Source: Thalassovita sp.
GTDB lineage: Bacteria > Pseudomonadota > Alphaproteobacteria > Rhodobacterales > Rhodobacteraceae
Reading direction: 5' to 3'
NCBI GenBank assembly: GCA_029212905.1
Contig: JARGPB010000006.1
Location: 1-64,000 of the forward strand
DNA length: 64,000 nucleotides
The stretch's first letter is position 1, and every line of letters starts with the position of its first letter. This document shows positions 8,777-18,037 of the stretch, one piece after another. Under the pieces are notes generated by a model, which saw nothing but the letters and a program-made list of their open reading frames with translations, did no database searches and was not told the origin of the DNA. The translations under genes and the position numbers were made by a program.

Positions 8777-9388
8777 TCAGTGGGCGAAAATATCGACTTC
8801 TGGCCAGCCGGTCAGATCAAGCTGGGCGCGCGTCGGCAGAAAATCAAAACACGCTTTTGCGAGGCCGTCGCGACCTTCGCGTTCCAGCATCCGGTCCAGT
8901 TCGGCCTTCAGCTTGTGCAGATAGAGCACGTCCGAGGCCGCATAGTCCAGTTGCGCTTTGGTCAGCTCGGGGGCGCCCCAGTCGCTGCTTTGCTGCTGTT
9001 TCGAGATATCGGTGCTGAGCAATTCCTGAAGAAGGTTCTTCAGCCCGTGCCGGTCCGTGTAGGTGCGTACCAGCTTGCTGGCGATTTTGGTGCAATAGAC
9101 CGGCGCCGTCAGTGCGCCAAAGGCATTGTACATCGCGGCGATGTCGAATCGTCCAAAATGGAACAGTTTCAACACGTCTGGATTTTCCAGCATTGCGCAC
9201 AGATTGGGCGCTTCGGTTTGGCCTTGTGCGACCTGAACGATATGGGCGTTGCCGTCCCCGCCGGACATCTGGATCACGCACAGACGGTCGCGATGGGGGT
9301 TCAGACCCATTGTCTCGCAATCAATTGCAACGACTGGACCCATGTCCAGATCAGCCGGAATATCGTTTTTATAGAGGAAGTTAGTCAT
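8777..9388 (-). CDS. Ribonuclease D-like 3'-5' exonuclease
   Basis: 203 residues from MTNFLYKND, with AGGGA upstream; a longer reading frame into the tRNA gene is rejected. It is a DEDD-family exonuclease: VAIDCETMGL carries the first Asp-x-Glu, LFHFGRFDIAAMY the second Asp, and LDYAASDVLYL the Tyr/Asp pair of the DEDDy subtype. It lacks the HRDC domains of full-length RNase D, so it is a short single-domain form common in Rhodobacterales and probably works in RNA 3' trimming. It sits between tRNA-Leu and lptC on the same strand. Confidence 0.88.
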   Translation of the reverse strand: MTNFLYKNDIPADLDMGPVVAIDCETMGLNPHRDRLCVIQMSGGDGNAHIVQVAQGQTEAPNLCAMLENPDVLKLFHFGRFDIAAMYNAFGALTAPVYCTKIASKLVRTYTDRHGLKNLLQELLSTDISKQQQSSDWGAPELTKAQLDYAASDVLYLHKLKAELDRMLEREGRDGLAKACFDFLPTRAQLDLTGWPEVDIFAH

Positions 9389-9410
9389 ATCATTCCCTTC
9401 GTGGAGAGAA

Positions 9411-9497
9411 TGGTGCCCAGGAGAGGACTCGAACCTCCACTTCCATACAGAAACTAGCACCTGAAGCTAGCGCGTCTACCAATTCCGCCACCTGGGC
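9411..9497 (-). tRNA. tRNA-Leu (anticodon CAG)
   Basis: On the minus strand the sequence begins GCCCAGGTGGCGGAATTGG and ends with a complementary CCTGGGC stem, discriminator A and an encoded CCA. The anticodon stem CTAGC/GCTAG encloses loop TTCAGGT, so the anticodon is CAG. The D-loop has GGAATTGGTAGA, the T-arm has GGTTCGAGTCC, and the long variable arm fits a class II leucine tRNA. Length is 87 with CCA. Confidence 0.96.
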
Positions 9498-9640
9498 AGG
9501 TGTCGTGAAGGGCGATTTATATGTGGCGTTCCACAGTGTCAACGACGATTTTCAACTTTTTCCTACGGCGGCATATCTTCTTGTGGAAAACCAGCCTTGG
9601 CGGTAGGAACGGGTAAGTTTTTTCTAGCCGGAGTCATCTC

Positions 9641-10618
9641 ATGTCTAAACTCGTGACCATTTACGGCGGGGCAGGTTTTGTGGGCCGCTATATTGCGCGG
9701 CGTCTGGCCAAAGATGGCTGGCGGGTTCGCGTTGCAGTGCGCCACCCAAACGAGGCCATGCATGTCAAACCTTATGGTGTTCCTGGCCAGGTCGAGCCCG
9801 TGCTGTGCAACATCCGCGACGATAATAGCGTGCGCTCGGTGATGCAGGGCGCTGATGCGGTTGTGAACTGCGTTGGCCTGATGCACCAGCTGGGCAAGAA
9901 CACCTTTGACGCCGTTCAGTCCGAGGGCGCGGGCCGCATTGCCCGGATCGCCGCCGAGCAGGGCGTCGGCACGATGGTGCATCTTTCGGCCATTGGCGCG
10001 GATGCCGAATCCGAAAGCGAATATGCCCAAACCAAAGCACAAGGCGAAGAGGCCGTTCTGGCTCATATGCCCGGCGCGGTGATCCTGCGTCCCTCAGTCA
10101 TTTTTGGCAGCGAAGATCAGTTCTATAATCGCTTTGCTGGCATGATGGGGCCGATCCTGCCCGTCGTTGGTGCGGACATCAAATTCCAGCCCGTCTATGT
10201 CGAAGACGTCGCCAGGGCCGCTGTCATGGGCGTCGAGGGGACTGCCCCCGCTGGCATCTACGAATTGGGTGGCCCCGAGGTTCGGACCTTCCGTGCATTG
10301 ATGGAAGAGATGCTAACCGTCACGCATCGCCGCAAGCTGATCGTGAACCTGCCGTATTTCGTGGCTTCGGGAATGGCCTTTGGGTTTGATCTGCTACAGA
10401 AATTGACCGGCGGCCTGTTCAAGAGCGCGCTGACACGGGATCAGGTGAAGGCTCTGAAATCGGATAACGTGGTGTCGGAAGACGCGAAATCCTTTGCTGA
10501 TCTGGGGATCAAGCCCGCAGCCCCTGCGGCGATCCTGCCTGACTATCTGTGGCGGTTCCGCCCGTCGGGTCAGTACGCAGCGATCAAGGACTCGGCCAAA
10601 GGCCTGCGTATCAACTGA
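9641..10618 (+). CDS. Complex I NDUFA9-family / NAD(P)H-binding atypical SDR protein
   Basis: 325 residues. The N-terminus VTIYGGAGFVGRYIARRLAK is the Gly-rich Rossmann loop of extended or atypical SDRs. VVNCVGLMHQLGKNTFD and VHLSAIGADAESESEYAQTK follow the NDUFA9-type pattern, in which the usual catalytic YxxxK is largely conserved as YAQTK. Alphaproteobacterial members are annotated as complex I NDUFA9 subunit family proteins. A role in complex I stability or quinone-linked metabolism is inferred from mitochondrial homologues. No nuo genes are in the window. Confidence 0.85.
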   Translation: MSKLVTIYGGAGFVGRYIARRLAKDGWRVRVAVRHPNEAMHVKPYGVPGQVEPVLCNIRDDNSVRSVMQGADAVVNCVGLMHQLGKNTFDAVQSEGAGRIARIAAEQGVGTMVHLSAIGADAESESEYAQTKAQGEEAVLAHMPGAVILRPSVIFGSEDQFYNRFAGMMGPILPVVGADIKFQPVYVEDVARAAVMGVEGTAPAGIYELGGPEVRTFRALMEEMLTVTHRRKLIVNLPYFVASGMAFGFDLLQKLTGGLFKSALTRDQVKALKSDNVVSEDAKSFADLGIKPAAPAAILPDYLWRFRPSGQYAAIKDSAKGLRIN

Positions 10619-10639
10619 TCACAGGGTATCATTGAATTC

Positions 10640-10667
10640 AAAGGGGCGGGCTGGTGTCCGCCCTTTT
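10640..10667. terminator. Bidirectional intrinsic terminator between NDUFA9-like gene and uppP
   Basis: AAAGGGGCGG and CCGCCCTTTT pair with one bulged G around an 8-base loop. T-rich sequence follows on the plus strand and the mirrored A-run gives T-residues on the minus strand. It lies 21 bp after the plus-strand stop and touches the convergent uppP stop, so it can end both transcripts. Confidence 0.7.
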
Positions 10668-11469
10668 ACGTATAGGCGATGGCCAGCAGGATGATGCCCA
10701 GGATCACTCGATAGATCACGTAGGGTGTAAAGCTGACAGACCGCAGCAGCCGCATCATCAGGCTTAGCGCCAGCAGCGCCGAGACAAAGGCAAATCCCGC
10801 GGCAATTGCACCGTCTTTGGCCAGGGCCAAGTTGGCGTCGCGAATGACCTCGACGGATAGCAGCGCGCCGCTGGCGAAAATCGTCGGGATCGACATCAGC
10901 ATCGACAGTTTGGCGGCGTCATGCCGTGTATACCCCAGCTGCCGCGCTGCTGTGATCGTGATGCCCGAACGCGAGGTGCCGGGGATCAGCGCCACCGCCT
11001 GCCACAATCCCATGATCAGGGCGTCCATCGTGTTCCAGTCGCGCTCGGTTCGGTCCGAGGGGCTGCGTTGATCCATCCAATACAGCACGATCCCAAAGAT
11101 CAGCATGGTCCAGCCGATGATCTCGATCCCGCGCAGCATGTCGCTTAGCCCGGTCAGTTTCAGCACCAACCCCAGCACGATCACGGGGATGGTGGCCAGC
11201 ATCAGCAGAAAGGCAAGTTTTGCGCCGGGAGTGTCGATCTTGCCGGTCAGCATTCGCGGAATCCCAGCCAGCCCGATCCGCACATCGGCCCAGAAATAGA
11301 TCACCACGGCGGCCAGGGTGCCCAGGTGCACGGCCACGTCGATGACCTGTCCCTGGTCCTCCATCCCGGTCAGATTCGGCAAGAGAATCAGGTGCCCCGA
11401 GGATGAAATGGGTAGAAACTCGGTAACGCCCTGAATAACGGCTATAATAAACAGATGAAGCAGTGTCAT
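10666..11469 (-). CDS. uppP: Undecaprenyl-diphosphate phosphatase (BacA type)
   Basis: 267 residues with about eight hydrophobic helices. The two signature blocks are present: GVTEFLPISSSGHLILLP (about 14-31), with the catalytic Glu and Ser-rich motif, and PGTSRSGITI, with the essential Arg. The enzyme recycles undecaprenyl diphosphate to the monophosphate carrier used for peptidoglycan and surface polysaccharide synthesis. It stands alone on the minus strand, with a 222-bp spacer to the divergent gltD. Confidence 0.95.
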   Translation of the reverse strand: MTLLHLFIIAVIQGVTEFLPISSSGHLILLPNLTGMEDQGQVIDVAVHLGTLAAVVIYFWADVRIGLAGIPRMLTGKIDTPGAKLAFLLMLATIPVIVLGLVLKLTGLSDMLRGIEIIGWTMLIFGIVLYWMDQRSPSDRTERDWNTMDALIMGLWQAVALIPGTSRSGITITAARQLGYTRHDAAKLSMLMSIPTIFASGALLSVEVIRDANLALAKDGAIAAGFAFVSALLALSLMMRLLRSVSFTPYVIYRVILGIILLAIAYT

Positions 11470-11634
11470 AGGGTGTTGCCTGGGTGGTTGAGTGTCTCTT
11501 GTATAACCGACTGAGAAATAAAGAAAAGAATTCAGTTAGGTCCGAATCGGTATTGAATTGCACGGTCTGGACGTTGATAAAGGGCAATTCCGAGTGAAAA
11601 TTCCGAATATAGGTAAACCTTTCTGACTTTTATT

Positions 11635-11667
11635 TGGTCTCAGCCTGAATTAAAGAAGCCGAGACCA
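11635..11667 (+). promoter_or_regulatory. Inverted repeat in the gltD leader
   Basis: TGGTCTCAGC and GCCGAGACCA form a 10-base inverted repeat with one mismatch and a 13-base AT-rich spacer. It ends 24 bp before the GTG start of gltD and just before its AAAGGCAG ribosome binding site. It could be an operator or a leader stem-loop; no known site is recognised. Confidence 0.4.
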
Positions 11668-11691
11668 TTTATTTATCAGAAAGGCAGCGCT

Positions 11692-13125
11692 GTGGCTAAG
11701 CAACCGATGCTGAAATTCGTAGACGTTTCGCGGGACATGCCGTCGAAGCGTGAAGCAGGCCAGCGAAACAAGGATTTCAACGAAATCTACGCTGAATATG
11801 CCGATGAAAAGGCCAAGGAGCAGGCCAGCCGGTGCAGCCAGTGCGGCGTGCCCTATTGCCAGTCGCATTGCCCCCTGCACAACAACATTCCTGACTGGCT
11901 GCGCATGACCGCGATGGGCCGCCTGGAAGAGGCCTATGCGATCAGCCAGGCGACCAACACTTTCCCGGAAATCTGTGGCCGCATCTGCCCGCAGGACCGC
12001 CTGTGCGAAGGCAACTGTGTGATTGAACAGTCGGGCCACGGCACTGTGACGATCGGCTCGGTCGAGAAGTATATCACTGATACTGCTTGGGAAAATGGCT
12101 GGGTAAAGCCGATTGCCCCCACGGCAGAGCGCGACCAGTCGGTCGGTATCATCGGCGCGGGCCCTGGTGGTCTGGCCGCCGCAGACAGGCTGCGCCGGGC
12201 TGGCGTGCAGGTCACGGTTTACGACCGCTATGACCGCGCGGGGGGCCTGCTGACCTATGGCATCCCCGGTTTCAAACTGGAAAAAGATGTCGTGATGCGC
12301 CGGATCAAACAGCTGGAATTGTCGGGCGTTGAGTTCGTCATGAACTGTGCTGTCGGCGAGGATCTGTCGTTCGATGCGATCCGCGGCAAACACGATGCTG
12401 TGGTCATCGCGACCGGCGTCTACAAGACTCGCGATCTGGAAGGCCCCGGTTCGGGCGCGGATGGGATCGTGCGTGCGATTGATTACCTGACGGTCTCGAA
12501 CAAGCTGTCGTTTGGTGACACGGTCGAGGAATACGAGGACGGCACGCTGAACGCGGCGGGCAAGAAGGTCGTCGTGATCGGTGGCGGTGACACCGCGATG
12601 GACTGCGTGCGGACCGCGATCCGTCAAGGCGCCGAAAGCGTCAAATGTCTGTACCGCCGCGACCGCGCGAACATGCCCGGCTCGCAACGTGAAGTGCAGA
12701 ACGCCGAGGAAGAAGGCGTTGTATTTGAATGGCTTGCAGCGCCCAAGGGCTTTGCTGGCGACCCGGTTTCGGGCGTCATGGTGCAGAAGATGCGCCTGGG
12801 CGCGCCGGATGCATCGGGGCGTCAATCGCCCGAGGTGATCGAGGGCGCTGACTATGTCGAAGACGCCGATCTGGTGATCAAAGCGCTGGGTTTTGAGCCC
12901 GAGGATCTGCCCAAGCTATGGGGTGTGGATGGCCTGGAAGTGACCCGCTGGGGCACCGTCAAGGCCGAGTTCACCACCGGGAAAACCAACCTGGAGGGCG
13001 TTTATGCGGTGGGTGACATCGTGCGCGGCGCCAGCCTGGTGGTCTGGGCGATCAAGGATGGCCGGGACTGCGCCGACGCCATTCTGGGCTTTCTGAGCGA
13101 CACCAAGGCCGTCGCCGCCGAGTGA
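11692..13125 (+). CDS. gltD: Glutamate synthase (NADPH) small subunit
   Basis: 477 residues from a GTG start with AAAGG upstream. The N-terminal region has two Cys clusters (CSQCGVPYCQSHCPLHNNIPDW and CGRICPQDRLCEGNCV patterns) that coordinate the [4Fe-4S] centres. GIIGAGPGGLAAADRLRRAG is the FAD-binding loop, and VVVIGGGDTAMDCVRTAIRQG the NADPH-binding loop. GVYAVGDIVRG near the end is the flavin GD motif. The subunit passes electrons from NADPH to GltB for the 2-oxoglutarate plus glutamine reaction. gltB follows after 246 bp, an unusually long gap for a two-subunit enzyme. Confidence 0.96.
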   Translation: MAKQPMLKFVDVSRDMPSKREAGQRNKDFNEIYAEYADEKAKEQASRCSQCGVPYCQSHCPLHNNIPDWLRMTAMGRLEEAYAISQATNTFPEICGRICPQDRLCEGNCVIEQSGHGTVTIGSVEKYITDTAWENGWVKPIAPTAERDQSVGIIGAGPGGLAAADRLRRAGVQVTVYDRYDRAGGLLTYGIPGFKLEKDVVMRRIKQLELSGVEFVMNCAVGEDLSFDAIRGKHDAVVIATGVYKTRDLEGPGSGADGIVRAIDYLTVSNKLSFGDTVEEYEDGTLNAAGKKVVVIGGGDTAMDCVRTAIRQGAESVKCLYRRDRANMPGSQREVQNAEEEGVVFEWLAAPKGFAGDPVSGVMVQKMRLGAPDASGRQSPEVIEGADYVEDADLVIKALGFEPEDLPKLWGVDGLEVTRWGTVKAEFTTGKTNLEGVYAVGDIVRGASLVVWAIKDGRDCADAILGFLSDTKAVAAE

Positions 13126-13136
13126 CCCGAGTTTGG

Positions 13137-13182
13137 GGGCATTTGTACAATATGACCTACGGTTTGGTACAAATGCCCTTTT
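13137..13182 (+). terminator. Terminator-like hairpin between gltD and gltB
   Basis: GGGCATTTGTAC (13137-13148) and GTACAAATGCCC (13167-13178) are perfect 12-base inverted arms separated by 18 bases and followed by TTTT. It begins 12 bp after the gltD stop and lies about 190 bp before gltB. The shape fits an intrinsic terminator or attenuator; a dyad operator is an alternative because the loop is long. Confidence 0.6.
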
Positions 13183-13371
13183 GCAAAGATTAAAGCCCAC
13201 AGACCCCGGATTATGCACCGGAAAAGGGCAAGGATACTGACTTGAACCGAGAGGATCCCCCGATCCGCCATTAACGACCCAGACACCGACCCGCCCGGCG
13301 GGTTCATCAAATCCAAAGGTGTCATGCGACGGACAAAGAGGCGACCGACAGGTCCTGAGAAGGAGACGACA

Positions 13372-16300
13372 ATGACTGTCTACGACGAAAATTGGGTGGC
13401 TGCTGAAGAAGCCAAGCGCCAGTTCATGGCTGAAAACGGCCTGTACTCGGCCGAAGAAGAGCACTCCTCTTGTGGGGTTGGCTTGGTTGTGTCGCTGAAC
13501 GGCAAACCCAGCCGTCAGGTTGTCGAAAGCGGCATTACCGCGCTCAAGGCGATCTGGCACCGCGGTGCTGTGGATGCCGACGGCAAGACCGGCGACGGCG
13601 CGGGCATTCACGTACAGATCCCGGTTCCGTTCTTCTATGACCAGATCAAACGCACCGGCCACATGCCCGACCCCGATAGCCTGATGGCAGTCGGCCAGGT
13701 ATTCCTGCCGCGCACGGATTTCGGGGCCCAGGAAAAATGCCGGACGATCGTCGAAACCGAAGTGCTGCGCATGGGTCACACGATCTATGGCTGGCGCCAC
13801 GTGCCGGTGGATATTTCCTGTCTGGGCGAAAAGGCCAACGCAACCCGCCCCGAGATCGAGCAGATCCTGATCTCGAACGCCAAGGACATCGACGAGGAAG
13901 CCTTTGAGCGCGAGCTGTATGTCATCCGTCGCCGGATCGAAAAGGCCGCCGCCGCTGCGGGTGTCGGGCAGCTGTATATCTGTTCGCTGTCGTGCCGTTC
14001 AATCATTTACAAGGGCATGATGCTGGCCGAGCAGGTCGCGGATTTCTATCCCGATTTGCAGGACGAGCGGTTTGAATCCGCCTTTGCGATCTATCACCAG
14101 CGCTATTCGACGAACACGTTCCCGCAGTGGTGGCTGGCACAGCCGTTCCGCATGCTGGCCCACAACGGCGAGATCAACACGCTGAAGGGCAACGTCAACT
14201 GGATGAAATCGCACGAGATCCGCATGGCGTCCTCGGCGTTTGGCGATCTGGCAGAAGACATCAAGCCGATCATCCCGTCGGGGTCCTCGGATTCGGCGGC
14301 TTTGGATTCGGTGTTCGAGGTGCTGGTCCGCGCAGGCCGCAACGCGCCCATGGCGAAAACCATGCTGGTGCCGGAATCCTGGTCGAAACAAGCGGTCGAG
14401 CTGCCTCAGTCGTGGCGCGACATGTACAGCTATTGCAACTCGGTCATGGAGCCGTGGGACGGCCCCGCCGCGCTGGCGATGACCGATGGTCGCTGGGTTT
14501 GCGCCGGTCTGGACCGCAACGGCCTGCGCCCGATGCGCTATGTTGTGACGGGTGACGGGCTGCTGATCGCGGGCTCTGAGGCGGGCATGGTGCCCAGCAA
14601 CGAAGCAACGGTCGTCGAAAAGGGCGCGCTGGGTCCGGGGCAATTGCTGGCCGTGGATATGGCCGCAGGCAAGCTGTATCACGACGTTGAAATCAAGAAC
14701 AAACTGGCCGCCAGCCAGCCGTTCGGGGAATGGGTCGGCAAGATCAACGATCTGGACAAGCAACTGTCCGGCCTGACCGAAAAACCCCTATTTACCGGCC
14801 CCGAGCTGCGCAAGCGCCAGATCGCTGCGGGCTATACCATCGAAGAGCTGGAACAGATCCTGGCGCCGATGGCTGAGGACGCTAAGGAAACGCTGGCCTC
14901 GATGGGGGATGACACCCCGTCGGCGGTTCTGTCGAACAAGTACCGGCCGCTGAGCCATTTCTTCCGTCAGAACTTTAGCCAGGTGACGAACCCGCCGATT
15001 GACTCGTTGCGTGAATACCGCGTGATGAGCCTGAAAACGCGGTTCGGGAACCTGAAAAACGTGCTGGACGAAAGCAGCGCGCAGACGGAAATCCTGGTGC
15101 TGGAAAGCCCCTTTGTGGGCAACAGCCAATGGGCCGAGCTGACCCGCCTGTTCAACGCCGATCTGGTGGAAATCGACTGTACCTTCCCGGCTGGATCGGA
15201 CGAAGAGGCGCTGCATGTCGGGCTGGAGCGTATCCGCGCCGAGGCCGAGGACGCCGTGCGTTCGGGTGCGGGGCATATCGTGCTGACCGACGAACATCAG
15301 GGCGAATCCCGCGTTGCCATGCCGATGATCCTGGCGACCAGCGCGGTGCACAGCCACCTGACCAACAAGGGATTGCGGACCTTTTGTTCGTTGAACATCC
15401 GGTCGGCGGAATGCATTGATCCGCATTACTTTGCGGTGCTGATCGGCTGTGGCGCGACCACGGTGAATGCCTATCTGGCCGAGGACAGCCTGTCGGACCG
15501 TATTGACCGCGACCTGCTGGAGGGCACGCTGACGGAAAACGTGCGCCGGTATCGCGATGCGATCGACCAGGGCCTGCTGAAGATCATGGCGAAGATGGGG
15601 ATCTCGGTGATCTCGTCCTATCGCGGTGGTCTGAACTTTGAGGCCGTGGGGCTGAGCCGCGCCATGTGTGCGGAATACTTCCCTGGTATGACCAGCCGGA
15701 TTTCGGGCATCGGTGTGCACGGTATCCAGAAAAAGGTGGAAGAGGTCCACGCCCAAGGTTGGCTGGGTGGCCGCGATGTGCTGCCGATTGGCGGATTTTA
15801 CAAGGCGCGGAAATCTGGCGAAACCCATGCCTGGGAAGCGCAGACCATGCACCTGTTGCAGATGGCCTGTGACAAGGCCTCGTTCGAGATGTGGAAGCAG
15901 TATTCGGCCAAGATGCGGTCGAACCCGCCGATCCATCTGCGTGACCTGCTGGACATCAAACCCCTGGGCAAAGCGATCCCGATCGAAGAGGTGGAGAGCA
16001 TCACCGCGATCCGCAAACGGTTCGTGACGCCGGGCATGTCGCTGGGCGCGCTTAGCCCTGAGGCACATAAAACGCTGAACGTGGCGATGAACCGGATCGG
16101 GGCCAAATCCGATAGCGGTGAAGGCGGCGAAGATCCGGCGCATTTCGTGCCTGAACCCAACGGCGATAACCCGTCTGCAAAGATCAAGCAGGTGGCCTCG
16201 GGTCGGTTTGGCGTCACCGCTGAATACCTGAACCACTGTGAAGAGCTGGAAATCAAGGTCGCGCAGGGTGCCAAGCCCGGCGAGGGCGGCCAGCTGCCCG

Positions 16301-17910
16301 GCATGAAAGTGACCGATCTGATCGCGCGTCTGCGCCACTCGACCAAGGGTGTGACGCTGATCTCGCCGCCGCCGCACCACGATATTTACTCGATCGAGGA
16401 TCTGGCGCAGCTGATCTATGACCTGAAACAGATCAACCCGCGCTGCAAAGTGACGGTGAAACTGGTGGCAAGCTCGGGTGTGGGCACGATTGCTGCGGGT
16501 GTGGCCAAGGCCAAGGCCGATGTGATCCTGGTATCGGGTCATAACGGTGGTACGGGCGCGTCGCCTGCGACCTCGATCAAGTTCGCAGGTCTGCCGTGGG
16601 AAATGGGTCTGACCGAGGCGCATCAGGTTCTGGCGATGAACAACCTGCGCGAACGTGTGACCCTGCGGACCGATGGCGGGCTGCGCACCGGGCGTGACAT
16701 TGTCATGGCCGCGATGCTGGGCGCCGAGGAATACGGCATCGGCACCGCCGCGCTGATCGCGATGGGCTGTATCATGGTGCGTCAGTGCCAGTCGAACACC
16801 TGTCCGGTGGGCGTGTGTACCCAAGATCAGGCGCTGCGCGATAAATTCACCGGCAACGCGGATAAGGTGGTGAATCTGATCACCTTCTACGCGCAGGAAG
16901 TTCGGGAAATCCTGGCCTCGATCGGGGCGAAATCGCTGGATGACGTGATTGGCCGTGCGGATCTGCTGAGCCAGGTGAGCCGGGGCAACGCGCACCTGGA
17001 CGATCTGGACCTGAACCCGCTGCTGCTGACTGTCGATGGCGCCAAGGACATCGTGTACGACCGTTACAAAGAGCGTAACGCCGTGCCGGATACCCTGGAT
17101 GCGGAAATCGTGCGGGACGCGCATCGCTTCCTTGAGGATGGCGAGAAGATGCAACTGTCCTATGCGGTGCAGAACACGCACCGGACCGTGGGCACGCGTA
17201 CCTCTAGCCACATCGTCAAGAATTTCGGGATGCGCAATGCGTTGCAGCCCGATCACCTGACGGTGAAGCTGACGGGATCGGCGGGTCAGTCGCTGGGGGC
17301 GTTCGCCGCACCCGGCCTGAAGATCGAGGTGTCCGGCGACGCCAACGACTATGTTGGGAAGGGTCTGTCGGGCGGTACCGTGGTGGTGCGTCCGCCGATG
17401 GCCAGCCCGCTGAAGGCTGATGACAACACAATCATCGGCAACACGGTTCTGTATGGTGCGACCGACGGGTACCTGTTCGCGGCGGGCCGCGCGGGTGAGC
17501 GTTTCGCTGTCCGTAACTCGGGTGCGAAGGTCGTGATCGAGGGCTGTGGCTCCAACGGCTGTGAATACATGACGGGCGGGATCGCGGTGATCCTGGGCGC
17601 GATCGGTGCGAACTTTGGCGCGGGGATGACGGGTGGCATGGCCTATCTGTACGACCCGGACGGCAAGGCCGCAGATATGATGAACATGGAAACACTGGTG
17701 ACATGCCCCGTGACCGTGGCGCATTGGGAGGCCGAACTGAAAGGTCTGATCAAACGCCACGCCGCCGAAACCGGTAGCCGCAAGGCCTTGGATATCTTGC
17801 AGCATTGGGATCTGGAGAAAGCGAATTTCGTCCAGATCTGCCCGAAAGAAATGCTGGTGCATATCCCGCATCCGCTGTCCCTGGAGGAAACCGCCGTTCC
17901 TGCGGAATAA
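13372..17910 (+). CDS. gltB: Glutamate synthase (NADPH) large subunit
   Basis: 1512 residues from the ATG preceded by AAGGAG; a start at 13324 lacks such a site. A 33-residue propeptide precedes Cys34 (HSSCGVGLV), the nucleophile of the class II glutamine amidotransferase domain that runs to about residue 430. The FMN-binding synthase domain follows, with the HNGGTGASP block and the [3Fe-4S] Cys cluster in CIMVRQCQSNTCPVGVC. The C-terminal glycine-rich beta-helix (GGTVVVRPP, GANFGAGMTGG) is intact. It makes glutamate with GltD. Confidence 0.97.
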   Translation: MTVYDENWVAAEEAKRQFMAENGLYSAEEEHSSCGVGLVVSLNGKPSRQVVESGITALKAIWHRGAVDADGKTGDGAGIHVQIPVPFFYDQIKRTGHMPDPDSLMAVGQVFLPRTDFGAQEKCRTIVETEVLRMGHTIYGWRHVPVDISCLGEKANATRPEIEQILISNAKDIDEEAFERELYVIRRRIEKAAAAAGVGQLYICSLSCRSIIYKGMMLAEQVADFYPDLQDERFESAFAIYHQRYSTNTFPQWWLAQPFRMLAHNGEINTLKGNVNWMKSHEIRMASSAFGDLAEDIKPIIPSGSSDSAALDSVFEVLVRAGRNAPMAKTMLVPESWSKQAVELPQSWRDMYSYCNSVMEPWDGPAALAMTDGRWVCAGLDRNGLRPMRYVVTGDGLLIAGSEAGMVPSNEATVVEKGALGPGQLLAVDMAAGKLYHDVEIKNKLAASQPFGEWVGKINDLDKQLSGLTEKPLFTGPELRKRQIAAGYTIEELEQILAPMAEDAKETLASMGDDTPSAVLSNKYRPLSHFFRQNFSQVTNPPIDSLREYRVMSLKTRFGNLKNVLDESSAQTEILVLESPFVGNSQWAELTRLFNADLVEIDCTFPAGSDEEALHVGLERIRAEAEDAVRSGAGHIVLTDEHQGESRVAMPMILATSAVHSHLTNKGLRTFCSLNIRSAECIDPHYFAVLIGCGATTVNAYLAEDSLSDRIDRDLLEGTLTENVRRYRDAIDQGLLKIMAKMGISVISSYRGGLNFEAVGLSRAMCAEYFPGMTSRISGIGVHGIQKKVEEVHAQGWLGGRDVLPIGGFYKARKSGETHAWEAQTMHLLQMACDKASFEMWKQYSAKMRSNPPIHLRDLLDIKPLGKAIPIEEVESITAIRKRFVTPGMSLGALSPEAHKTLNVAMNRIGAKSDSGEGGEDPAHFVPEPNGDNPSAKIKQVASGRFGVTAEYLNHCEELEIKVAQGAKPGEGGQLPGMKVTDLIARLRHSTKGVTLISPPPHHDIYSIEDLAQLIYDLKQINPRCKVTVKLVASSGVGTIAAGVAKAKADVILVSGHNGGTGASPATSIKFAGLPWEMGLTEAHQVLAMNNLRERVTLRTDGGLRTGRDIVMAAMLGAEEYGIGTAALIAMGCIMVRQCQSNTCPVGVCTQDQALRDKFTGNADKVVNLITFYAQEVREILASIGAKSLDDVIGRADLLSQVSRGNAHLDDLDLNPLLLTVDGAKDIVYDRYKERNAVPDTLDAEIVRDAHRFLEDGEKMQLSYAVQNTHRTVGTRTSSHIVKNFGMRNALQPDHLTVKLTGSAGQSLGAFAAPGLKIEVSGDANDYVGKGLSGGTVVVRPPMASPLKADDNTIIGNTVLYGATDGYLFAAGRAGERFAVRNSGAKVVIEGCGSNGCEYMTGGIAVILGAIGANFGAGMTGGMAYLYDPDGKAADMMNMETLVTCPVTVAHWEAELKGLIKRHAAETGSRKALDILQHWDLEKANFVQICPKEMLVHIPHPLSLEETAVPAE

Positions 17911-17933
17911 TCCGGTCAGCATCGTGACAACGA

Positions 17934-17958
17934 AAGGCGCCCCCTGTGGGCGCCTTTT
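17934..17958 (+). terminator. gltB intrinsic terminator
   Basis: AAGGCGCCC and GGGCGCCTT pair perfectly around a 7-base interval and are followed by TT. It starts 24 bp after the gltB stop. Because it covers the first codons of a long reading for the next gene, it argues that mtgA starts further downstream. Confidence 0.8.
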
Positions 17959-18037
17959 GCGTTTGTGGGGGGCGGGTGTGTGCCGCTGGGCAGATAGGCT
18001 CTTTTCACAGATCGCGGCCCCCCCTATAGCTGTGGTT

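Noticed and set aside
9411..9497. tRNA-Leu as an integration site for a mobile element
   Set aside because: Both flanks are core genes, no integrase is present, and no repeat of the tRNA 3' end was seen in the window.
13324..13371. Upstream ATG start for gltB
   Set aside because: No ribosome site, Arg/Lys-rich extension foreign to GltB, while ATG at 13372 has AAGGAG and leaves a normal propeptide before Cys34.
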